From: an uncultured Eubacteriales bacterium | Lineage (GTDB): Bacteria > Bacillota > Clostridia > Christensenellales > Aristaeellaceae | Assembly: GCA_902760595.1 (NCBI GenBank) | Contig: CACWHI010000005.1 | Coordinates: 103,730-167,729 of the forward strand | Length of the DNA stretch: 64,000 bases | Direction of reading: 5' to 3' | In this document: positions 55,701-63,600 of the stretch, one piece after another | Layout: each line of letters starts with the position of its first letter | Position numbering within the stretch: position 1 is the stretch's first letter | Notes under the pieces: model-generated | The model's database searches: none | Seen by the model: only the letters and a program-made list of their open reading frames with translations | What the model was told of the DNA's origin: nothing | Made by a program: the position numbers and the translations under genes

Positions 55701-58160
55701 GAAGTTTTCGGACAGAGGTCTGGTATTAGCAAAATTATCATTGTCACTATTGTAACCGTCATTACTTTCCCAGTTCAGTCGGAACTGGAACAGCTTCGGC
55801 TTGGCATTAAAGGTAAGCTTGTTGTCTCCGCCGTAATTATAGCTGTTGTGTACGCTTGAAGTAGTATAGCCATAGTCATTATTCGTTGTGGCCTGGTTCG
55901 CATAAAACTGCGTTTCCTTTTCGGCATCCTGCCAGGTAAGCCAAATGTAACGCCAGCTGTTGGGAATCTTATAAGGCAGATCTGTGTCCCAGAAGATGAT
56001 GCTCCAGGTGTTGTTGCCATTATCCCGGATCTCATAGTCTCCGGTGGTGATTTCGGTCGTTCCGGTGACAGATGTGGAGCTGTTGCTGAAATGAAGCGTT
56101 GGTACAAAAGCCTCAGGCGTCGGATTCGGCCGCAGGCCTGCCGCGTCTCCCTGATCGAGCCAGTTCAACGTGGCTACAACGAAGCTGGGCAAAGCCGTAA
56201 ACGAAAGGTTCGGGGACGAATAACTCCTCAGGTCAAGATATGGAACAAAGCCTCCCGAATAATAGTATTGTTTATCTTCATTCAGGTATTTAAGGTATTT
56301 ACCGTCGCCATCCCAGCTCAGCCACAGATAACGGTAGCTGCCGACTTGCTCCTGACGGGCGGTGGTATCCTTGAATATGATCGTCCAGGTATTGCCGTTT
56401 TCCGTGATGGTATAATCGCTGCCCGTGACATCCTTTGAATTCGCCTCTGTCAGTTCACTGGTCGAGGTACTGATATACAGCTTCGGGACAAAGCTGTCTG
56501 CATCAGGCCGCGTCCCGAATTCATCGCTGTGATCGCGCCAGTTGAGCGTAACAACCAGGTAATTGGGAACCTGATTATATGTGAGCACGGAGCTGCCGGT
56601 GTTGTAATTACTGTTGCCATGGATATCAAGGTAGCTTGCGCCATTCTGCGCAAAATCCACAGATTCATTGGCATACTTCCCGTCCTTTGACCAGGTCAGG
56701 AAGAGATATCTTTTGTTATTACCGCTTGCGGAGTTCTGCATTTTGCGGGCGGTCGTATCCATAAATACGACATCCCACGTATTATTGCCGTTGTCCGTTA
56801 CGCTGATATCTGTGCCTGTCACGTCTTCTGCGGAATTGGCGTTACTGGTTGTATTAGACAGCAGCAATTTGACGCTTGATTTGAATTCATCGGTCGTCGG
56901 GCGGAGGGAATACTGATCTCCCCCGTCCTGCCAGCTGAGCTTCACCCGGAGGATCGAGCTGCGCACGGTCCATCGGATATTATTGACATTAACGATGTCA
57001 CTGTAAGAAGCGCCGAAATAATAGCTGTTCAGATTCTGATTGACATAGTAATCCGAGCCTTCCCAGGTCAGCCACAGGTAACGATAATTTGTATTCTCGC
57101 TGTAGATTTCCTTGACGTTAACATCTGTAAAATCAATAGACCAGGTGTTGTCCCCATTATCCGTGATTGTATAGCCGTTTTCGCCGATGGTCACAAGCCT
57201 GGAATTGGAGTCCGTAGCCGAGCTGTTGCTGGTTGACAGCCGCAGGCTAGGCTGAAACTCGTCCATGGTCGGGCGTTTGCCTAAAAGGTTGCCAGCATCG
57301 TCCCACATAAGCGTTGCGTGAAGAGTCGGATCATTATGTGCCAATGTGGTAACAGAGTAATCATTCTTCGTAAGGTCGATATACATGTATCCGACATTGC
57401 TGCTGGACTTATACTGATTAAAATAGTTTTGCTCTCCTGTCGCTTTGCTCGAATCAAGCCAGGTGAGCCAGATATAACGATTGCTCGATTTGCTGGGTTG
57501 GATATTTACGCCGGAAAAAGCAAGGGTCCAGGTATCGTCGCCGTTATCGGCAATATTGACCGATTCAAATGCTGCCTTTGTATTCCCGGCTGAGGAACTG
57601 GATGTAGTCAGCCATAAAGTAGGCGAAAAGTCAGCGATTGCTGGGCGGATGCCGCCCGCGTTGCTGTTGTCGGACCAGTTCAGGGTCATCTGAAGATCGC
57701 TGATGTAATCAATTAGTTTGAAGGTGATAATCAGCGTGCCGTCTTCCACTCGCCAGTGATCCAGATCATAGTATTCCCAGTTGTTGCTGGTCGTATAATA
57801 AAACTCGAATCGGCTCAAGCGTACATCGGTGAGCGAGAAGTTGTATATATAATCGTTCGACGGATAAAACCAGTACATCCCCCGGGAGGATTCGGAGGTA
57901 CTGCCTTTAGCATAATAATAGAAATATACACCCTGACCGTTTGAGCTCCACGGACGAAGACGGAGAGCGTTGTCATTATCATCAAATTCAAAGCGGACCT
58001 TAGTGAAGGAAACATACTCGTCCTCCGCAGCCGCTCTGCCCATAACGCTCGGCATAAGCACGATCGCCAAAACGAACGCGAGCAAGGCAAGGAATAATGC
58101 TCTATTCCATGCTCTCCTGCCCGGCGTCTTATTCACAAGGCTCGTCTTTATGCTGTTCAT
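43731..58160 (-). CDS. Giant repeat adhesin-like surface protein (4,809 residues)
   Basis: Starts at ATG 58160 with GGGAGGATC upstream. A long signal peptide (residues about 15-46, ending GRAAAEDE) is followed by about 17 divergent tandem repeats of 110-140 residues (about 155-2320). Each has L-x-W-x-D-x-x-N...G-x-RP, then DNGDNTW-x-I-x-F, then YxWLTW-x-GS-x-x-YYN, resembling stretched Cna_B modules. Next come Cna_B-like and unassigned adhesin regions (to about 3760), a SpaA-type module (about 3763-3950, VTLKKLTRSDPKTDENG), a Cna_B domain, and about five pilin-isopeptide (FctA/Spy0128-like) domains (near 4073, 4216, 4390, 4560, 4697). It ends KLSKTEPAAP with no LPXTG or membrane helix. Likely a long stalk for attachment. 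Confidence 0.85.
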   Translation of the reverse strand: MNSIKTSLVNKTPGRRAWNRALFLALLAFVLAIVLMPSVMGRAAAEDEYVSFTKVRFEFDDNDNALRLRPWSSNGQGVYFYYYAKGSTSESSRGMYWFYPSNDYIYNFSLTDVRLSRFEFYYTTSNNWEYYDLDHWRVEDGTLIITFKLIDYISDLQMTLNWSDNSNAGGIRPAIADFSPTLWLTTSSSSAGNTKAAFESVNIADNGDDTWTLAFSGVNIQPSKSSNRYIWLTWLDSSKATGEQNYFNQYKSSSNVGYMYIDLTKNDYSVTTLAHNDPTLHATLMWDDAGNLLGKRPTMDEFQPSLRLSTSNSSATDSNSRLVTIGENGYTITDNGDNTWSIDFTDVNVKEIYSENTNYRYLWLTWEGSDYYVNQNLNSYYFGASYSDIVNVNNIRWTVRSSILRVKLSWQDGGDQYSLRPTTDEFKSSVKLLLSNTTSNANSAEDVTGTDISVTDNGNNTWDVVFMDTTARKMQNSASGNNKRYLFLTWSKDGKYANESVDFAQNGASYLDIHGNSNYNTGSSVLTYNQVPNYLVVTLNWRDHSDEFGTRPDADSFVPKLYISTSTSELTEANSKDVTGSDYTITENGNTWTIIFKDTTARQEQVGSYRYLWLSWDGDGKYLKYLNEDKQYYYSGGFVPYLDLRSYSSPNLSFTALPSFVVATLNWLDQGDAAGLRPNPTPEAFVPTLHFSNSSTSVTGTTEITTGDYEIRDNGNNTWSIIFWDTDLPYKIPNSWRYIWLTWQDAEKETQFYANQATTNNDYGYTTSSVHNSYNYGGDNKLTFNAKPKLFQFRLNWESNDGYNSDNDNFANTRPLSENFKPHLWGSTSSSTAGNVELTGSNWDIKEYDDYWVITLLDADEAVFRGTYSYFWLTWEDTSLGTDEASQYYFNQAKTTSQHGYTYQSASNTSINFTAWPKVFNIKLSWKDFSNAAGLRPDPDDVTWHLWYDESNNSSTAGATDLAGTDWSVKDNGDDTWTITFKNSDLLRKHYDRNNVKDISRYLFITWEGSDDYINDVKTNAYGCIRFYTRFYYAYKDGRFNGHSSYWRQQNDSVDGIYPKTVVATLNWHDHSDEFGNRPSIEEFVPHLWWTNSTSDSTTSTAREVTGNYEITDNGDDTWMILFKDTDARKLTGSNTRYLWLTWDGSDQYYNTARKTTEYGYTYESLSRTKAEVSFIARQKAFQILLKWEDGDNKLGYRPSVDAFTPHVWRSNTNGGNKVEITGVNWTVKDNGDNTWTLSFPEPENLSGVAADQYYIWLTWEGSDQYYNNVKDTSFGYMRELFTNDEPYYVLTTRAKHRELPLTLIWDDYANGRDTRPDPTQFTPHLWYQASNYAGGNQNVWVEIEAERDVDYIINADQDSQNKWVIRYLSIPYTYNREDQSGTTQVNISNYVLTWEGSSEYYNDIMTSGTYGYMSVPASSYAPSVTTRLKERSLDLTLRWSDYSNAGGYRPSIEKFTPQLYFGTNVRTNVPIELEDGSWTITDNGDDTWLIHFDSVPYAVATNSGSTNTYTNYWLTWTGSDEYWNQRQRTNSNSNIIGCMLFSREAANPSVTTYLKTRSRLIRLYWQDSQDANGWRPTPEELLANMHLWTSSTSVASVEIPMEDVQVVFEDTTSNQNYWDITIKHLPYYYDNGSYITNYAYYWLTWDGEHYINQVKNDVTPGAMIFSATASDRTTVYCYPDETEDFLLLLYWDDSSNANGWRPTPEEFTNLQLYYSTSDSGDAVGQIPESDYEWEIVSTSYSNSRNYWQIRIKGLPRSTRDANGNEVSIKTYWVNWEGKTDNYISKLRSYYYNGYLTSRFSNSPTATSASTSIYTKYARTATITINWDDNSNADGLRPTKDQFVPHLGYSGYGSAHGQSSRMIGTFENVPYTIDDSQDASNKWVVTFTDIPMVYPEDSDTERKVYYYWFTCDDVEGYNQLNPYNTNYYSISNSITSTGSTSGYNWSATLKREATKDISVTLNWSDSTNEWGRRPSLSSFVPHLWAGNDAETKYEIPLTADQWEVVEATPTSWKLNLKNVESLPAGYYWLTWDGSDDYYNQFKNNSRSGFLRWNYNTASPSVTIYPRKLGIVLYWQDGSNADGKRPDPNDWTPTLYYGTASGTIEQIPLNPSDWHLRSVDGSQWTVEFYRVPDQYTNASGDLVNIPYYWVTFDTVGDYYYSDRTEAGYGELKWQWAVNANYGLNVYTKDRPLTINLTFSDNNGQVGERPEPTPESFGAHLWYGTSEEILGELEGLDYTITDNGDNTWTIVFDSVPGYYENASGVDTAISYYWLTYDGGKYFLNDIRNTFSGTHGAMRAYMNSTNVYSMTTYCDYYRIGVKVNWTGATNIANVTGQEIDRSHTQYDLVDTVTGEVVETWEPDDHNPYSYSHVFYLPKYTEEGEAVDHHRYTVVQRGKPAVFTETDATSDYTSGVPGHAVTITNTAVDKLYRFNFTFDDDRNALKLRPATLQYLANEQGGNTYTYRGSISGISSTSATYSSPIISLLGRDLMEAKELDYALEFTNLGKYYDIQYVERLDDDGIINLDYTFTLKTQPVTLQVEWEDNDNEDNRRPVSVTEYLLANGVNMLSDNRLEFFPADAREDNPNIWEKTMILPAVDADGNPITWSFKQAPQEALRYYHAEQESTQEPDFGGQTVTLTNILQDNWNYSIELYWVSYGKGSLPDKDTIDVRNRYDIYETVMPNDDMRKYKYEMNISVNSAHYAVGDLEVRLPYYMQAVGANGTTRWVAPLAPTNDISVPQAPDYNPRYSYNYYIDDHGTKEDKSDDEIVFTNWEELSASSNTKIQVIYSLYPHEHLDTHIYELQAHGTGYATLNYDDETHSGDREDVAEEQDSNTITFGLDNGLDITAFSKRQSEPQLLHYYNTNYINSNHLSRAAFDTENFDYVAYNVYFQVQANQHATFSVTDLPGQNGEIVSVMYQTGGGSGLNTTSPTFSADKRIWTFTADPQGSGSTKYTYQYYWVVVAYPKSEGNIIMEDGRIFTRYTNEADIVAEALHPQNPDGKSPPPPDHNDEDAMNDATFIEWGDYRWKPSGKIFYYDKALQRNFNSGDTSKKPGGQTVLEYDGDIDASFHMVFYVNGDELAMDGVHEYYRFNITDNELWLHGTVNGGKTEYVKLEPGDYEIISISASATAKRTDHTTGEPLSNIPLGQFVLQGQTNETGQPGGEWVNIATYTWPTSQTGTSAYTIFNVSGLAGRGITGYRVMTPRVNEYVRIDTYFTVRLKAESEKVQALLENGELLTEVEMLNIAAFPMEIEEPDGSWSMFTNIYRQYDGMVQPGVPSHTDNEAVRVGLYGHDADRLDYGDEVELIYDHALAQAGPITSSVGSSKNTDSVVANSLTEIVKGTFTLNAYQSISNTVGIPLWLQHEIVIKEGYYYDLLPEGWNFDPTASVIVRRYNGGAASLVGNPVIIDDYKGTNRQMIIFHVIAEGDAVNYNSQGYSGFTITFGAEISYEDNALYPRGYNIAVFQGVEYDENGNPMSDEHGYVPQVWELMHTNTNAYYDDGAFGGSVYNVIRDDGNYVFHDVNEDGITNQNDVLYMNSFVNPNYAKSVQTGVDKLIKGKSGVWQLHDVTDLDTDYYYHLSYKTTGQGTSRNVIIYDVLENAANTAGHKDEHFWKGTFKDIDVSYARTQGIDAKVYYSTATNLNENNNFSSRDSAGNPLPASQIQMDIINRPDLWIPYDSTAPKERITAIAVDLRFRTDGSEMIFDGYDNSETYFEITMHSPAELPDDPEAILAYNRPCYQTILNSGGEDTARFNINDRVTIELHDLKTVTLKKLTRSDPKTDENGLAIMDEEGNFQYEELPLGSVYFQLYQLTCTNEKHTALTNHSNPPATTSVTGTSSNNCWTRIAVGQTRSDGTVSFENLESGTYALREYSPYYYSDYSNNHAYVVASRYRLENMWWSFEVDARSKNEPVLTYRGSTSYNSDSYKDFAFGTKDSEIINFAPDDPTRTRTVWNVRTRQSLTIKKQWWPVGSDEEFGIKSVKVNILRNGELYMKDVELTKADNWTTTIYNLPCTSAYGTLYHYTIEETEESLAALAEYGFKAVVDNNNYTGYSGSATAGYSQERRLHNSTLDHLIISKSVTEGGDQTKQYLFKLRMTNQENEVLTGSYDYTRYKLMEEDGAMKWVSQRNDSFRLDSDGTWGQLLLAHDERIVIEGLPVGTNYVITEIGADGYTQTTTKGSLSGKIEASGENERLDAPEENLTNEVAVTNTYQSEGRNSVTANKTINTRRPVYFKDNIFTYYLKPIAWHQEGAEEGAEDAITTYRLDGSTRRTIDFTANNGKGYPVNNNAEGTITFPTLIWQTGVSGYKGYRVYTVREEVDTERPGFELDKTVYVVWVDLQDDEAGTLKSTATYYKTVLKEGQTEIDIKERGEWTKLNSLSDLKFNNIYSAEGELRLRLTKTINGLVPEAGGFAGKHFSYTLYKNENDRPGDVLATLENNDQGVAEALLGTFDIDDVGSNQFFRYFLQEDALDRNGTTIDSILYSITVQITDNRQGRLGAQVDIVSIKDGKRTTIPTVTIALPLPVKEGEETPESYATELESMLNALGQKLKFDNKYEAGGTWQPGIEKWVNGTLIDTTYYANHTFTFTLSAVDASGKETRLGEAQNGADGKALFEEMAYTSSDINKTYTYVIHETGASGSGITVNDVPWTVTLRVDDAGEGVLKPTVLSVKKGDEEVWNAESGEPAPEMNFRFNNTYEAKGELTIDGTKALTGRVMKDKEFRFAIRDAEGSIVSNGTSDADGKITFEPIRYAQGNENKHYEYKVYEVNDGQAGITYDDLEWKLAVDVTDSGTGALKVTYKLSKTEPAAP
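51200..57700 (-). repeat. Coding tandem repeats in the giant surface protein
   Basis: About 17 units of 330-420 bp encode the W-x-D...RP...DNGDNTW...WLTW module. They are diverged at DNA level, with no long exact copies seen by eye, so they are old rather than recently expanded. Confidence 0.75.
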
Positions 58161-58230
58161 ACTGATCCTCCCAAGATGATGGTATGTCAATCACACCGCA
58201 TGCTTCCGGACATCTGTCCGGCAATTCGGG

Positions 58231-60561
58231 TCACTCGAAAACGATGCCCTCTTCTTCCGATTCTTCCGCCTCTTCCTCCGGCAAAAGCGTGCTCTCGTCC
58301 TCGCCGAAGTATGCCTGCAGGATCGCCTGGCTCCAGGTGACGTGGCCGGTCACATGGTAGTTCTGCAGCATGCTGGTGTAGAAGTCGAAGTAGATGTTGG
58401 AGTAGATGGGGATGGCCGGCAGGACCTCGTTATAGCGTTCCTGGAAGCTGACCCACTTGGCCACGTAGTCGTACACGTCCTTCGGATCGGTACGGCGCAT
58501 GTTCACCGCGCGCCAGTATAGGTCCTCATCGTCCGAATAAGTATTGTTCCAGATCTTGTGGTTGGCGGTCTTATCCGTGGAATAGGTGATGCTCGGGTCC
58601 ACCACGACGTGGAAATTGGTGGCCAGGTAGATCATATCGGTGGTCCGCTCGGTCTCGCGGTAGTAGGAGGCCAGCAGCGCCTCCATCGGCGCGGGCACCA
58701 GGGTCAGTCTGATGCCGCAGGCATTCAGGTTGTCGATCAGGTTCTCCTGCAGAGTGTCGATGATATGGTTGCCTTCAGGATACATCAGGCTCAGATCCAG
58801 CGCCACGAGCTGGCCGTCGACATATTTGCAGCGCACGTCGTCCTTATCGGGGTCATAGGGCCCGCCGTCCCGGTTCAGGGTCCAGCCGGCATGCTCCAGC
58901 AGGGATTTCGCCTTGTCGGTGTCCACCGTGTAGACCGTCAGGTTGTCCAGGGAAAGCATCTCCCAGGCTGCCAGCATCTTTTCATAGTCTTCCTGCGTTT
59001 CCGCGTACATGTTCGGGTGCTTGCGCCAGTCTTCCAGCTCTTCCTCGGTATGCGTCTCGTCGCCGATGAAGTTCACGGGATAATCTATCAAACCCTCGCA
59101 CAGCAGGTACTCCCACTGCTCGATGCCGTAATACCCGTTCACCACCACGCCAAGGCCCTGGCAATAGTCCTGCGTGATGGCTTCGCGATCCATGCACCAG
59201 GCGATGGCCTGGCGGACCGCCTGATCGTGGACGGTGGGGCGTTCAAAGGTGAAGGTCAGGAAGGAAAGACCGATGCGCGGATAGTTTTCAGACCTGATCC
59301 CGGACAGGTCCAGGTCCTCTGTCTCCTGAGCGGGGGCAGGCGCAGTCTCCTGCTCCGCTTCTTCCTCTTCATTTTCTTCTGTCCCGTCTTCAGGCTCCGT
59401 CTGCGCGGCCGTCCCGCGGATCCGCATGATGGTCGGGCCATACACCACCTTGTTCGCGAGGTGGAATTTGCCGCTGGCCAGGTCCTCCGGCAGGGTATCG
59501 TTGTCCGCAACAGAGAAGGAGATCTTTTCGATCGTGGGCTTGACCAGGTACATCGGGTTCGGATTGCCTTCCTCGTCGACGCGTTCGACCTCTATGAAGT
59601 TCGGACCCTTGATGGCGCCTACCATGCTGCCCGTTCCGGTGAAATTCTCGATATCGTAATAGAAATTGTCCGGCAGGGTATTGTAGACCCAGGCCCCCTT
59701 GAAGTATTCGTTGATCCGAAAGTGCGCGGTGCGGTAATCGTAATCTGTGAGCACATAGGGGCCGCTGGATACGGAAGGGTGGGAATTGTAGCCGGTATCC
59801 GGGTCCATGATGGTCTGCCTGAGCAGAGCCTCGGTGAAGAGCGGCTCCTGAGCGGAAGGATCCTCGTTGCCGATATAGATGCCGTAGCCGTAGCCGTCCC
59901 CGAGGTCAGACACACCGTTCGCGTACACCCTGCAGCCGGGCGCGATCACGCGGATGGGATAGGGCACGCACAGCAGCAGGCCCGTTTCAAAGAAGTACGG
60001 CAGGAACTCATGATCCAGGATGATGACCAGCTGATGGTCGTCGATCACGCCCACGCCCTCCAGATAGGACGTTTTTCCGGTGATATATTCGTCATAGCCC
60101 AGGATATGCTCCGCGCGGTAGATCTTTCCCCCGATCTTCTCGATCTCGGGAGACATCATCAGCAGCAGGGAGAAGGCGTAGTCCCAGGCGGTGATGGGGG
60201 TGCCGTCCGAATAGTACAGGTCGTCGTACAGGCCCAGGTAGTAGTACTTGTCCCCCACCTCGTTGGTCATGACCTTGCAGGTCTCGACGACGGATTCGTC
60301 GATCAGATATACGCCCTGGTTCTGATCCCAGTTGACCAGGTTATAGCCATGGATCAGGGCCCTGACGTCGATGTCGGCTGTATCATTGCCGAACATCTCG
60401 GTAAAGAAATCGCCCTTGGTGATCGTCGGGTTGCCGACCCGAAGCTCATCCGGGTATTCGACTGCCGTCTCCTCCCCGACGCTTTCCGCGGATACGGGGA
60501 GGATGCCCAGCGCGAGCACCATCGCCAGCAGAAGGGACAAGTATTGATTCATCTTCTTCAT
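58231..60561 (-). CDS. Peptide/oligosaccharide-type substrate-binding protein (SBP_bac_5)
   Basis: 776 residues with AAAGGAG upstream of ATG 60561. Signal peptide ends near LPVSAES with no lipobox Cys. The fold is of ABC family 5 binding proteins: DLYYSDGTPITAWDYAFSLL, SSGPYVLTDYDY, VHDQAVRQAIAWCMDREAIT and KAKSLLEHAGWTLN are hallmark phrases. Longer than usual (about 550), due to an acidic linker of Glu, Pro and Ala near residues 388-420 and a Glu-rich tail. No permease or ATPase is adjacent; it lies between two surface-protein genes on the same strand, so it may have a specialised role at the cell surface, or feed a distant importer. Confidence 0.88.
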   Translation of the reverse strand: MKKMNQYLSLLLAMVLALGILPVSAESVGEETAVEYPDELRVGNPTITKGDFFTEMFGNDTADIDVRALIHGYNLVNWDQNQGVYLIDESVVETCKVMTNEVGDKYYYLGLYDDLYYSDGTPITAWDYAFSLLLMMSPEIEKIGGKIYRAEHILGYDEYITGKTSYLEGVGVIDDHQLVIILDHEFLPYFFETGLLLCVPYPIRVIAPGCRVYANGVSDLGDGYGYGIYIGNEDPSAQEPLFTEALLRQTIMDPDTGYNSHPSVSSGPYVLTDYDYRTAHFRINEYFKGAWVYNTLPDNFYYDIENFTGTGSMVGAIKGPNFIEVERVDEEGNPNPMYLVKPTIEKISFSVADNDTLPEDLASGKFHLANKVVYGPTIMRIRGTAAQTEPEDGTEENEEEEAEQETAPAPAQETEDLDLSGIRSENYPRIGLSFLTFTFERPTVHDQAVRQAIAWCMDREAITQDYCQGLGVVVNGYYGIEQWEYLLCEGLIDYPVNFIGDETHTEEELEDWRKHPNMYAETQEDYEKMLAAWEMLSLDNLTVYTVDTDKAKSLLEHAGWTLNRDGGPYDPDKDDVRCKYVDGQLVALDLSLMYPEGNHIIDTLQENLIDNLNACGIRLTLVPAPMEALLASYYRETERTTDMIYLATNFHVVVDPSITYSTDKTANHKIWNNTYSDDEDLYWRAVNMRRTDPKDVYDYVAKWVSFQERYNEVLPAIPIYSNIYFDFYTSMLQNYHVTGHVTWSQAILQAYFGEDESTLLPEEEAEESEEEGIVFE

Positions 60562-60593
60562 GGTTTACTTAATCTCCTTTCCTTGCTCTCATG

Positions 60594-60626
60594 GGGGCTG
60601 CCGTGCATCTGTTTCGCGGCAGCCCC
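60594..60626 (-). terminator. Hairpin between Cna_B protein and SBP genes
   Basis: GGGGCTGCCG (60594-60603) pairs with CGGCAGCCCC (60617-60626), a 10-bp stem. No U-tract follows on the minus strand, so it may attenuate rather than terminate. Confidence 0.45.
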
Positions 60627-60638
60627 GGCGTCTGGCGC

Positions 60639-63600
60639 TTAATCGAAGCAGTCGCCCACGTGGTTGATCTCTACGTCGATGCCCAGAGGCGTCGGCAGAT
60701 CTTCGATGATGGTCGGCGGCGTCGGCTCATGCGGCGGCACGTAGGTATTGGTGAGGACCGTCGTATTGCCGGCAACGCTGACATCGGTCAGCTTATAGCC
60801 CAGCACGGCCTGTTCGCTCCAGGTGTACCTGATCTCCGCGCCGTCCTTGTACTTGGGCAGGTCGGTGACCGTGACCGTCCAGTGGTTGTGCTCGCTCAGC
60901 ACATGGCTGGTACCGTTGGAGAGCTTCACGCGCACAATGGCGGGCCTCATGCCGGCGGCGTTGTCATTGTCGTTCCAAACCTTAGTCACCGTCGCGGTCG
61001 TCGTTTCCTCCGGCCGGTAGGTGTTCGTGATGTTCATGCCGTGGACAGTAGCCGCGTAGCCGGGCACCGGATCCTCGCCGATGCTGTAGATGATCGTTTC
61101 GCCTTCTTCTGTCTGGACCGGCAGGTCGCCGAAGTTCCACTGCCAGTTGTCCGCGGCTGTGACCTTCTTGCTGTCGACCAGTTCTCCGTTGCCGTACAGG
61201 TGCACGGTGATGCTTTCCGGACGCTTGCCGGCGGCGTTGTTGTCATCCGCCCAGGTCTTGGAGCCGCTCAGGCCGTTCGGGCCGGTACCGGGATAACGCG
61301 GCGCGGGCACATGGCGGTTATAGAACACGGTCATGGTGCCCTCGGACGTCACTAGCTCCTTGCTCACGTAATCCTTGACCTCTTCCTCAGTCCAGGTATA
61401 CTCGATCTTCGTGCCGTTGTCGAAGTACATCGGCACGCCGCGCTCCAGGTGCGTCCAGCCGTTCTCCTCGTTCAGCTCCACATCCAGCTCCATGCCGGCG
61501 GTGCTGGAGAGGTGTACCTTCAGTCTCTCCGGCCTGACGCTGTCCACATCCGCGTTGTCATCCCAGTGCTTGGTCACGCCCACGCAGTAGCGCTGAGGCT
61601 CGTAATGGTTCGTGATCAGGAAGCCCTCCGTCATGGAGCCGGAGACGGACACGGTGTAATCGTTGATCCGCCCATCCGGGCTCATGCCCGCTTCCTCGAC
61701 GGTGTAGAAGATCGGGCGCCCGTCCTCGGTGATCAGGTCCAGATCCTTCCACTGGTAGCTGCCGCCATCCTCCTGGCCGACACTCTGCTCGTCCACCACC
61801 GAGGTGGTTTCCGTGCCCTCGTCATCCATGACATGGCTGATCAGACGGAAGGTGACGTCAAACCGTTTGCCGTCCTGGTTCTCCGCGTCGTCCCACATCT
61901 TGGTGGCGCTCATTTCGCCCAGCTTCGGGATATGGGTGTTGGTGAATACGGTCACCGTGCCGTTCACCGACGATCTTGACTCGTAGCCGTCCACCGCAGG
62001 TTCGGACCAGGTGTATTGGATCTCCTCGTCGCCGTCGTACTTGGGCAGGCCGCTGATGCTCGCGGACCAGCCGTTCGCCTCGTTCAGTGTGACAGACTGC
62101 CCGTCGGACAGGGTCATTACGATACTGTCGGGGCGGCTGCCGTCCAGGTCGTTGCCGTCCACCCAGTCCTTATGCACGGTCACCGTGACGGTTTCGACCG
62201 TCAGGCTGTTGATCAGTGTCGTCTTGGCGCCGTTGCGGTAGGATTGCTGGGTATAGCCCTTGACCGGCGATTCCGCCCAGGTATAGTCGATTTCCTTGCC
62301 GTCCTTATACTTAGGCAGGTCTTTCTTGGTCTCCGTCCACTGATTCTTTTCGTTCAGCGTCACGGTGTCGCCGGTTTCCTTGCCGTTGGCCATCAGCTTG
62401 ACAATCAGCTGCCCGGGCCGCTTCTTATTCAGGTCGTTCTCATCCAGCCACAGCTTTTCCACGGTCGCTTCGGTGAGCTCGGGGACATAGCTGTTGGTGA
62501 TGGTGACGCTGCCGTTCTTCACCTCGGCAGCCTCCGCGGTATCCGTCGTATATCCGAAGTCGTTCAGCAGCGTTTCGCTGACAGAATAGACCAGCTTCTT
62601 GCCCTTCTCGTACTCTGGCAGATCCGTCCAGGTCCTGATCACGCCGTCGGCCGCAGGCACCACCACCGATTCGATCGCCGTGGTTTTGCCTTCGCCGTTA
62701 GTCTTATACAGCGTCACCACAGCAGATACGCTCTTGCGCAGGCCTGCCACATCGTCCTCGTCGTCCCAGACCTTCTCGGCGCTCACCTGCACCGTCCTGG
62801 GCGTATAGCTGTTGGTCAGCGTCGTGACGAGGCCTTCCTTCACAGTCGAGGTGAGCCTGTAGCCCCTCGGCAGCGCGTCCTCCGTCCAGGTGTATACGAT
62901 CTCCTGTCCGTTCTTGTACTTGGGCAGATGCTCGATGGTGCCGGTCCACTTGTTGTCCGCCGTCAGCGTCACGCTTTCGCCGTTGGAGAGGGTGACCTTC
63001 AGGCTCCCGGGCCGCGCGCCGTCCTGGTCGTCCGCATCGTGCCAGACCTTCCTGACGGTAGCTTCCGTCTCCTCGGGCGTATGGCTGTTGGTGAGCTTGG
63101 TGACCTTGCCCTCTACCGTGGTGTCGGTCAGTTCATAGCCGCTCGGCGCGCCGGCTTCCTCCCAGGTATACGTGATCTGTTTGCCCTTTTCAAAGGCGGG
63201 CAGGTTCGTTTCCATATGGCTCCAGGGCTCGCCGAGGCCCGCATCGTCCGCCGCGAGGGTCAGGGCCAGGACTTCGCTCTTTTTGCCGTCCACGGTCTTG
63301 AACAGCTTCACGGTCACGGAGTCAGGCCGTTTGCCGTCCTGGTTCTCCGCGTCGTCCCACAGCTTCATGACGCCGGATTCAGTCACGGCGGGCTTATGGG
63401 TGTTGGTGATCGTCATTTCACCGTTCTTGATGGCAGTCTCCCCTGTCAAGCTGCTGGTATAGCCGCTGTCCTCGCTGAGGATTTCCTCGGCGGTGTAGGT
63501 CAGCTTCTTGCCCTTCTTGTATACCGGCAGATCATGACGCTCGAATACGGTGCCGTCGGCGTCCTTGACCTCGGCAGTCTCCACCAGCGTCCTGGCGCCC

